Source: Candidatus Rifleibacteriota bacterium (lineage in GTDB: Bacteria > Muiribacteriota > Ozemobacteria > Ozemobacterales > Ozemobacteraceae). Taken from it: a stretch of DNA of 63,378 nt. The translations under genes were made by a program, and so were the position numbers. Shown here one piece after another: positions 57,655-63,378 of the stretch. The DNA is taken from NCBI GenBank assembly GCA_012517355.1, contig JAAYVD010000017.1, positions 1 through 63,378 on the forward strand, given 5' to 3'. Position 1 is the first letter of the stretch; every line of letters begins with the position of its first letter. The notes under the pieces are model-generated. The model had not been told where the DNA came from. It searched no databases and saw nothing but the letters and a program-made list of their open reading frames with translations.

Positions 57655-58401
57655 ATGACGATCCCTCGCCCCGGCTCCCGCCCGTTCCCGCTCCTGGGCC
57701 TGGCCCTGCTCGGCCTGTTCGCCCTCCTGGCCTCCGTCCCCGCCACCGCCGCCCAGGAAGTGAAGGTCATCGGACAGGTCGAATCCCTGTACCGGGGCCG
57801 GGTATCCCTGCGCATCCTGGACGTCGTCTCCCCGGCTTCGGCGACCGCCCCCCTCAAGACCGGTGACCGCGTCAGCTTCAACCTCCCCAAGGTCAGCACC
57901 CGCCGGGAAAAGACCACCATCCAGTATGGCAACGTGATCGAAGCCGATCTCATCGGAAACGTGGCCACCGAGTACGATACGGCCTCCGCCACCGCCGATG
58001 CCGCGAACGGCCCCGCCCCGGCCCCCGGCGTCATCCTCTGGACCGCCAACCAGGCCGAAAAGGTCAGGAACGCCCGCAAGTATCTCGAGCCCGACACGGA
58101 TGACGGCACCAGTCGCGGGCGCCGCAACCGCCGCAAGAAGAAGGAGAAGGAAGCCCCCCAGATCTGGACCCAGGAAGAGGTGGTGGTGGGCAAGGTCCTG
58201 CTCAAGAACAAGCGCCTCTACCTGAAAGAGGACCGCCTGCGCCCCCGCGACAAAGGCCTCGACGTTCTTTCCGACGAGTGGTACGAGAAGCTGAAGGATT
58301 ACGATGGCCAGAAGGTCGTGGCCTACGGAACCACCCACCGGGTCTCGATCTCCTCGGGCACCATGGAGATCAAGAACGTGATGAAGGTCTACCCGAAGTA
58401 G
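57655..58401 (+). CDS. exported protein of unknown function
   Basis: This is a 248-residue protein with AAGGAG eight bases before ATG 57655; extending the frame upstream would run through the tRNA gene. Residues 1-34 are a signal peptide ending TAAQE. The mature part has a beta-rich N-terminal domain (VKVIGQVESLYRGRVSLRIL, GDRVSFNLPKV) that could be an OB-like fold, then a very basic Arg/Lys linker (RGRRNRRKKKEKE), and a second beta domain (EEVVVGKVLLKNKRLYLKED, GQKVVAYGTTHRVS). No family is recognised. A strong hairpin follows its stop. Confidence 0.75.
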   Translation: MTIPRPGSRPFPLLGLALLGLFALLASVPATAAQEVKVIGQVESLYRGRVSLRILDVVSPASATAPLKTGDRVSFNLPKVSTRREKTTIQYGNVIEADLIGNVATEYDTASATADAANGPAPAPGVILWTANQAEKVRNARKYLEPDTDDGTSRGRRNRRKKKEKEAPQIWTQEEVVVGKVLLKNKRLYLKEDRLRPRDKGLDVLSDEWYEKLKDYDGQKVVAYGTTHRVSISSGTMEIKNVMKVYPK

Positions 58402-58434
58402 CTCTCCGCCCGATTCCGCCCGTCCGCCCGTTTC

Positions 58435-58471
58435 GCGCACCCGCCCGGCCCACGAGGCCCGGCGGGTGCGC
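58435..58471. terminator. strong hairpin between convergent genes
   Basis: A 16-base arm pairs with a 16-base arm with one mismatch (GCGCACCCGCC...GGCGGGTGCGC), loop CACGA, 33 bases after the stop. No T-run on either strand. It can serve both flanking genes. The remaining bases to 58672 show no gene. Confidence 0.65.
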
Positions 58472-58672
58472 CATTGCAGGGAGAGTGGCCGCCCCCGGTC
58501 GTCTGGCGGTGCCCGGTTCATGGACGGTCACGGCGAATGCCCCCGTCACCTGTTGACGCTTCCGCCGGCAGTTCCTCTCCAAAGCCGGACAGGCCGTGAT
58601 CGGGAGGCCTTCCGGAGGAGCGGACCAACGCCGGCACGAGGTGACACCATGCACCCGGGTGGCCCGGCCGGA

Positions 58673-59350
58673 TCAGCCCTTGGCGAACCCCATGTAGAAG
58701 CCGACCGCGAAAGCCCCGGCGAAGGGGAAGTTGTAGGTGATGATCGACATCATCCCCATCCAGAGACTCTGCAGGTTGTCGGCGGGAAGCGCCGTCTGGA
58801 CCTGCTCCCAGTGGATGGTCAGGTAGTGCTGGTAGGCCAGGATCTGCAGCACGATCACCACCGTGCCGATCACCAGGGCCACCGCCTTGGCGAATTTCTT
58901 CAGCGTGTAGCCCACCGACCAGCCCGCGATGCCGCCGAACCCCAGGGTGGTGATGGCGAAGGTGACCTCCGGGGGAAGCTGGGAAAGCAGCTGTGCCGCC
59001 CCGCTGGCCACCTGGCCGGCGACCGGCGCGGCGGCGGCCGGCGCGGGTGCGCGGATCGGGGTTCCCCCGGCCGCCCAGGCCAGTCCGGAGACGGCCAGCA
59101 GCCCCCCGGTCAGCAGGCCAGTCGCCCGGGGGAAGACCCGGGTGGGCCGGTTCCCCGACCAGGGGGCGCGGCCTTCCAGGCCATCCGGGTCGGCTTGGCG
59201 AGGGCCCCGGGCCGGACGCGGCCCATCGGCCGGGCGGCGGCGAGATCTTCTGGCCGTGCTCTCGCCCGCAGGTCTGGCCGGGGGAAGGGTTCCCGGCCAG
59301 GGGTCCTCGCGGCGCGACGCCCTGACGGCAAGGGAGCTGGCCCGACGCAT
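58673..59350 (-). CDS. FUN14-domain membrane protein with long N-terminal extension
   Basis: This is a 225-residue protein. The last 110 residues match the FUN14 family (small membrane proteins of bacteria, archaea and mitochondria): PPEVTFAITTLGFGGIAGWS, GYTLKKFAKAVALVIGTVVI, and ITYNFPFAGAFAVGFYMGFA. The first 70 residues are Arg/Pro-rich and unlike the family, so the true start may be internal, just before the hydrophobic segment ATGLLTGGLLAVSGLAWAAG; no good ATG or ribosome site is seen there. ATG 59350 begins five bases after the propeller gene stop, suggesting coupling. The function of bacterial FUN14 proteins is unknown. Confidence 0.75.
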   Translation of the reverse strand: MRRASSLAVRASRREDPWPGTLPPARPAGESTARRSRRRPADGPRPARGPRQADPDGLEGRAPWSGNRPTRVFPRATGLLTGGLLAVSGLAWAAGGTPIRAPAPAAAAPVAGQVASGAAQLLSQLPPEVTFAITTLGFGGIAGWSVGYTLKKFAKAVALVIGTVVIVLQILAYQHYLTIHWEQVQTALPADNLQSLWMGMMSIITYNFPFAGAFAVGFYMGFAKG

Positions 59351-59355
59351 GGCGG

Positions 59356-60453
59356 TCAGGACCCCGTGGGGGAGACCAGGGCGGCGATGCCCTCGATGCG
59401 GTAGAGACCGTTCTGGGTCCCGACCCACAGGTCGGCATTGTGCATGGCCACGGCGGTGATCGGGCCCGTGGGCACGGTCGACAGCCGGGGTTCGATGTCG
59501 AGCCACTGGTCGCCCTTCAGCACGGCCAGCCCCTTGTTGGTGCCGACGAACAGCGCGGCATCGCCGGGGGCCACGGCCAGAGCGGTGATGGAGGATCCGG
59601 GCAGGGGGCTGTTGCCGGGGGCCTGCTCTTCGAAGATCTGGCCCGCCCGCTGCACCCATTTCTTGTGGGCGCCGGTGTAGGAGGTCCACTGGTTGCCCAT
59701 GTCGGTGACGCTGAGCCCGGAGGTCGTGGCGATGGCCAGCTTCCCCTTGTAGGGCAGGATGGCATTGACGTTGTTCCCGATCAACTGGCAGGAGGGCGGG
59801 TTGGGCGGAATGTCCACCAGCGACGATCCCATCGGTTGCTGGGCCGGACCGGTGAACGTCTGGAAGGCGGTGCCGCTGAGCATGGCCATGCCGGCGCGGG
59901 TGCCCACCCACAGCTTCCCGTTGGCGTCGTAGCAGACCGCCTGGACTTCGTCGTATACCAGCCCCGCGCTCTCCTTGGACATGGTGAGGAAGGCGCCGCC
60001 CGTGGTGTATTCGACGCCATGCGCCGTGGCCACGGCGATCTCGTTGCCCTTCGCCGTCACCGCCCGGGCCCGCGAGCCGGTCAGGATGCTGGCCCAGTTG
60101 GTGCCATCGGTGCGGCAGACGCCGTTGTCGGTGGCGATCCAGACCGCGTTGTCGGCCACGGTCAGGTTCTCGATGATATTCGACCCGAGGGCGTTGGTGT
60201 TCTTCAGGACGTGCACCTGCCAGTTGACGGAGTCGTAGCGGGCCAGGCCGTTCTTGGTGCCGGCCCAGAGCTGGGTGCCGTAACTGACGAGAGCCGTGAT
60301 GTAATCGTGGGGCAGACCCTGCTGCGAGTTGAACTTCTCCACCTTCAGCTTCGACTCCGCGGGCGGGGTCTTGGACGCGCCGCACCCCGCCACCAGGGCC
60401 ACGGCCACCACCAGGCACAGCAACGCGCCCAGGCGGGCGACGACGGTCTTCAT
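59356..60453 (-). CDS. lipoprotein with two-component-regulator-type propeller repeats
   Basis: This is a 365-residue protein. ATG 60453 lies six bases after AAGGAGG; the ATG two codons earlier is too close to it. The signal peptide ends in a lipobox (LVAGCGAS, Cys24). The mature part is a beta-propeller of Reg_prop-type repeats: ALVSYGTQLWAGTKNGLARY, NAVWIATDNGVCRTDG, GKLWVGTRAGMAML, AALFVGTNKGLAVL, NADLWVGTQNGLYRIEG. Such propellers usually form sensor domains in hybrid kinases; here it is a free lipoprotein with a FUN14 membrane protein behind it. It may bind glycans or act in envelope sensing. Confidence 0.85.
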   Translation of the reverse strand: MKTVVARLGALLCLVVAVALVAGCGASKTPPAESKLKVEKFNSQQGLPHDYITALVSYGTQLWAGTKNGLARYDSVNWQVHVLKNTNALGSNIIENLTVADNAVWIATDNGVCRTDGTNWASILTGSRARAVTAKGNEIAVATAHGVEYTTGGAFLTMSKESAGLVYDEVQAVCYDANGKLWVGTRAGMAMLSGTAFQTFTGPAQQPMGSSLVDIPPNPPSCQLIGNNVNAILPYKGKLAIATTSGLSVTDMGNQWTSYTGAHKKWVQRAGQIFEEQAPGNSPLPGSSITALAVAPGDAALFVGTNKGLAVLKGDQWLDIEPRLSTVPTGPITAVAMHNADLWVGTQNGLYRIEGIAALVSPTGS

Positions 60454-60528
60454 GTGCATCCTCCTTGCGCGGAGCAAGATCCGGTTCCCCCCGGCCGTTC
60501 CGGGAAAAGGCAACCCTCGGGTGGCACC

Positions 60529-60557
60529 ACTATAGCAGAGGGCACCAGTCGAGGCAA
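60529..60557 (-). promoter_or_regulatory. promoter of the propeller/FUN14 operon
   Basis: Minus strand: TTGCCT (60557-60552), 17-base spacer, TATAGT (60534-60529). It matches the consensus in 9 of 12 positions and lies about 75 bases before the lipoprotein ATG. Confidence 0.65.
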
Positions 60558-60950
60558 ACCCCTTCCCCGCGAACCATGGCCCTGCGAAAGGAGCATGGAA
60601 CCACCATCGCCGCGGCCGGATGTCAAAATCAGAATTCTTCTGACAGACATGGGCGAGGAACATCCCTACCATCAGGCAGAAGGGTTGCCCCGCGCGCCAG
60701 GCGGGATCTTTGCCGGAAAGGACCTCGCCCTTGGCCAATGGGGATGGATGCTCCCATTGTCTGATCGCGCATGAGCCCGGGCCCGTCGACCTGGACCGGA
60801 AAAAAGAGGAACCGATCATCGGAGGCTGGGGGACCCAAAGTGGGGATCCGCCGTCGTGGGCCCTGACATGGGGCTTGCACCCCGTCGATTTCCCAGGGCG
60901 GCAACTTCCGTTCAAGACCGCCAACGCTTGCTTGAGAGAGAGGGGAGGCA
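60558..60950. other. about 390 bp of intergenic DNA before the last gene
   Basis: No real gene is seen. It includes a 7-bp hairpin CAATGGG/CCCATTG (60736-60759) and, around 60680-60735 on the minus strand, a stretch that weakly resembles the dispersed repeat at 10031/22558 (GCCT-GGC, AACCC, CTGATGG). The AT-rich string AAAATCAGAATTCTTCTGACA at 60627-60647 could hold a plus-strand promoter element, but I cannot assign a -35/-10 pair. Confidence 0.45.
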
Positions 60951-63378
60951 ATGACCTCGAAGACCACCTCCATGACCCGTCGGACCATCTTCCCATACCG
61001 GCTCATTCTCTGTGCCCTCGTCGGCGTGGCCGCCCTTCTTGGCTGCATGGGAGGCGGAGGCGGCGGAGGAGGGACGGGAACCGGCTCCGTCGTCAGTTCC
61101 GAAGACCAGGCATTGATGACCGCCCAGATCCAGACCTTCCTGGCAGCCATCACCCGAGGGAACAGCCAGGTCCTGAATCAGGTGTTCAGTCAACGCCTTC
61201 AAACACTGGCCGGAACCGGCGAAGGCGTGGAGACCTTCACCGTCTGGGATTTCGGTACCGACATCCATCAGTTGGGGGATGACGCCACCTTCACGTTCTT
61301 CGTCGAACCCACCCAGATCCGGTATCTGGCCGACAACCAAGCCAGCGTTCCCACCTGGACCCAGTTCGCCAATGGGGCGAAGATCCGTCTGGAGTTCCTG
61401 TTCATCCGGGAAAACGGGGTGTGGCTGATCGACTCGCTGCAAGTGGAAGTCCTGGATTCAGGAAGCATCGGGCTCGGGGGGTTCATGACCTCGGTCGATC
61501 TGGTCCCTCTCGAGAAAGGGAACATCTGGCGCTACGTCACCATCACGGCCTCCCCCAGCTCCACTGGCTTCCCGGAGGGGACCGCCGAATTCCGGATGCT
61601 TCGAATCGACAGGGAGCCATCATCCATCGACGGAGTCAGCCTGTTCCGTCTGCGAACCACGATCAATCGGGCCGTCCCCACCTTCGCCCCGACCGCCTTC
61701 GGGGTGCCCACCGCCGGCCTCATGTTCGGGCGCCGGCCAGGAGGCGGCGATGCATTCGACGACGCCTTCTTTCCCAAGGCCAGTGCATCGTCTGCGATGG
61801 AGTTGTGGGACATCCTCGATGCCAAGCGGGCGGGCGAGATCCGCCTGGCCAATTTCCTCGGTCTGTTCGCCTACGGGGCAGACGGCAGCTTCAATGGCGA
61901 CCGGCCGTGGCGGATGACGGGACTCGTGGTGAAAGGCGATTCCCAGACAAGCCAGACGGTCACCTTCGAGGATGGCAGCCAGACCAGGACAGCAGAATTG
62001 CGGGCCCGGTTCATGGGCAACACCACGTTCGTCCTTCCCAGCAGGGCCGTCACTCCGCTGCGCCTGGATGTCAGTGCCCGCCTCAGTGACTCCGGCGAGA
62101 TCGGGTATTTCAGCCTGTTTTTCGAACCCGGGCTGGGAATCGCTGCCGTCGTCCACTATCGCGAGGATACGCGCCAGCCCGAACGGCAGGAGTATTTCGT
62201 GGAAGGGCGGGTCGGCGGTGCCGCGATCGGCATTCCGGGAACCACTGCCAACTTCGCCGTGCTGACGGTCGCCAACCTGGCCTGCGGCTCTTCCCTTGTC
62301 TGCGACCAACCGTTCGCCCACTCCTTCGTCGCCTCGGGCGGAGCGGCCCCATACCAGTGGAGTCTCATCGGGGCTCCGGCCTGGCTCCTCATCGATGCCT
62401 CGAAGGGAACCGTGTCCGGCACCCCACCCCAGCCGGGCATCTGCTCTTTCACGCTCTGCGTGCGAGATTCGGCCAATCTTTCCGCCGCCTGCCCAGTGGT
62501 CTGGGAGGTCGGAGGGGCCATCGATGTCGTCCCCCCCCGGGTTGCCTGGTCTCTCCCTGCTGATGGCGCCTCCGGCGTCCTCCTGAACGAGCCCATACGC
62601 ATTCAATTCACCGAGCCCATGGCGACGGCCAGCCTGTCTCCTCCCATGATCCAGGTGTTTGACCAGCTACAGGCCATCGTTCCCGGAACCATCGTCGTCA
62701 ACGGAAGTTCCGCGGTCCTCGTGCCGGCTTCCCCGTGGCAGGAGCGCACGATCTACACGGTCAAAACCAGTTCCGCCGCGGCCGATCTGGCCGGAAATCC
62801 CATGGGCTCCCCATACCAGTTCTCCTTCACCACGACTTTCACCCTTGACATCGATACGACACCCCCAGTGGCAGCTCTCTTCGCAACGCCCGCCAACCCC
62901 ACGAACCTCACCACCACCGACATCACGGTTGGCGGCACCGACGTCACCGCCTACCGCTACGCCCTCGACGGCGGCACCTTCAGTGCCGAGACGCCGGTCT
63001 CCACGCACATCGCGCTGTCGGCCCTCACCGACGGCGCCCACACCATCGGCGTCATCGGCCGAGACACCCTCGGCAACTGGCAGAGCACCCCCACCACCTT
63101 CGCCTGGACGATCGACACCGCCGCCCCGGCCGCGGTGCTCAGCACCACCCCCGCCAATCCCACGAACCTCACCACCGCTGACATCACCGTCGCCGGCACC
63201 GACGTCACCGCGTACAAGTATTCGGTCGATGGTGGCGCCTACAGCGCCGAGACGCCGGTCTCCACGCACATCGCCCTTTCGGCACTCACCGACGGTGCCC
63301 ACACCCTCGGCGTCATCGGCCGAGACGCCCTTGGCAACTGGCAGAGCACCCCCACCACCTTCGCCTGGACGATCGACA
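60951..63378 (+). CDS. surface lipoprotein with Ig-like domains and long repeats (runs off the window)
   Basis: From ATG 60951 (AGGGGAGGCA upstream) the frame stays open to the last base, giving 809 codons. The signal peptide ends in a lipobox (LLGCMGG, Cys32) followed by a Gly-rich spacer. The front part (to about residue 430) is unassigned. Then comes a putative Ig-like domain (APYQWSLIGAPAWLLIDASK, then GTVSGTPPQPG), then a Big_5-type domain (PADGASGVLLNEPIRIQFTE, then YTVKTSSAAADLAGN). It ends in 87-residue repeats (NPTNLTTTDITVGGTDVTAY, then LSALTDGAHTIGVIGRD). Likely an adhesin or surface structural protein. Codon choice in the first two thirds is less GC-biased than in neighbours, which may point to different ancestry. 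Confidence 0.85.
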   Translation, partial: MTSKTTSMTRRTIFPYRLILCALVGVAALLGCMGGGGGGGGTGTGSVVSSEDQALMTAQIQTFLAAITRGNSQVLNQVFSQRLQTLAGTGEGVETFTVWDFGTDIHQLGDDATFTFFVEPTQIRYLADNQASVPTWTQFANGAKIRLEFLFIRENGVWLIDSLQVEVLDSGSIGLGGFMTSVDLVPLEKGNIWRYVTITASPSSTGFPEGTAEFRMLRIDREPSSIDGVSLFRLRTTINRAVPTFAPTAFGVPTAGLMFGRRPGGGDAFDDAFFPKASASSAMELWDILDAKRAGEIRLANFLGLFAYGADGSFNGDRPWRMTGLVVKGDSQTSQTVTFEDGSQTRTAELRARFMGNTTFVLPSRAVTPLRLDVSARLSDSGEIGYFSLFFEPGLGIAAVVHYREDTRQPERQEYFVEGRVGGAAIGIPGTTANFAVLTVANLACGSSLVCDQPFAHSFVASGGAAPYQWSLIGAPAWLLIDASKGTVSGTPPQPGICSFTLCVRDSANLSAACPVVWEVGGAIDVVPPRVAWSLPADGASGVLLNEPIRIQFTEPMATASLSPPMIQVFDQLQAIVPGTIVVNGSSAVLVPASPWQERTIYTVKTSSAAADLAGNPMGSPYQFSFTTTFTLDIDTTPPVAALFATPANPTNLTTTDITVGGTDVTAYRYALDGGTFSAETPVSTHIALSALTDGAHTIGVIGRDTLGNWQSTPTTFAWTIDTAAPAAVLSTTPANPTNLTTADITVAGTDVTAYKYSVDGGAYSAETPVSTHIALSALTDGAHTLGVIGRDALGNWQSTPTTFAWTID
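62857..63378 (+). repeat. two consecutive 261-bp coding repeats
   Basis: Units 62857-63117 and 63118-63378 repeat with exactly 261 bases (87 codons). Boundary motifs ATCGATA/ATCGACA occur at 62850, 63111 and 63372. Long stretches are identical between units (for example around ACGCCGGTCTCCACGCACAT). The window ends with the third boundary motif. Confidence 0.92.

Overview
The window is a GC-rich stretch of a bacterial chromosome with G or C at most third codon positions, dense, mostly short-spaced genes, and no phage, transposase, plasmid or CRISPR genes. An outer membrane is implied by a TonB-dependent receptor, a predicted beta-barrel, several lipoproteins and Sec signal peptides. The mix (man-family PTS with HPr and EI, HutP-like regulator, class III cyclase, HD-GYP and hybrid kinases, long secreted proteins of unknown family, proline/alanine-rich insertions inside enzymes) suggests an uncultured, deep-branching Gram-negative lineage. 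Candidate phylum Riflebacteria/Ozemobacteria would fit, but that is a guess from memory of such gene sets, not something the sequence proves.

Layout. 1-6.4 kb (minus): a cut-off M1 aminopeptidase, an unknown exported protein, a TPR/CHAT protein whose protease dyad is lost, and an unknown exported protein. 6.4-6.8 kb: a cluster of hairpins. 6.8-11.6 kb (plus): a secreted papain-like peptidase, a Mut7-C/zinc-ribbon protein, a guanylate kinase, a 75-bp dispersed repeat, and an M18 aminopeptidase. 11.6-15.4 kb (minus): a three-subunit molybdenum hydroxylase (xdhBCA) with a recognisable promoter. 15.8-22.5 kb (plus): one very large membrane protein with two class III cyclase domains. 22.6-26.8 kb (plus): second copy of the dispersed repeat, then fdrA, a 67-residue ORF, a DUF1116 gene and a cyclase-family metal hydrolase. 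27.2-34.7 kb (plus): TonB receptor, periplasmic binding protein, sensor kinase, response regulator, hybrid kinase. 35.0-36.9 kb (minus): exported protein plus outer-membrane beta-barrel. 37.0-46.4 kb (plus): a carbohydrate operon behind a perfect TTGACA-17-TATAAT promoter: HutP-like regulator, PTS IIA, IIB, sugar ABC ATPase, sugar-binding lipoprotein, GH57 glucanotransferase, PTS IIC, IID, HPr, EI. 46.6-50.9 kb: zinc-ribbon/LDLDLN/HEAT-repeat protein. 51.1-57.1 kb (minus): ComFB-domain protein and an overlapping unit of membrane protein, HD-GYP sensor and recJ. 57.4-58.4 kb: tRNA-Pro(CGG) and an exported protein. 58.7-60.5 kb (minus): propeller lipoprotein and FUN14 protein. 61.0 kb to the end: a lipoprotein with 261-bp repeats that runs off the window exactly at a repeat boundary.

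How parts fit together. The 37-46 kb operon combines group-translocation uptake, parts of an ABC importer and an amylolytic enzyme, so it probably handles alpha-glucan oligomers and hexoses. The xdh and fdrA/DUF1116/cyclase-family blocks may serve catabolism of an N-heterocycle or ureide, although they are separate transcription units about 7 kb apart. The receptor/binding protein/kinase block looks like ligand sensing tied to an outer-membrane receptor.

The strongest unusual signal is the 2,256-residue cyclase. Its first catalytic domain keeps the metal-binding Asp residues and lacks the Asn/Arg pair; its second keeps Lys, Asn and Arg and lacks the Asp residues. Joined in one chain they would make one complete active site, as in mammalian transmembrane adenylyl cyclases. 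The same gene carries two oppositely oriented copies of a 35-bp palindromic repeat.
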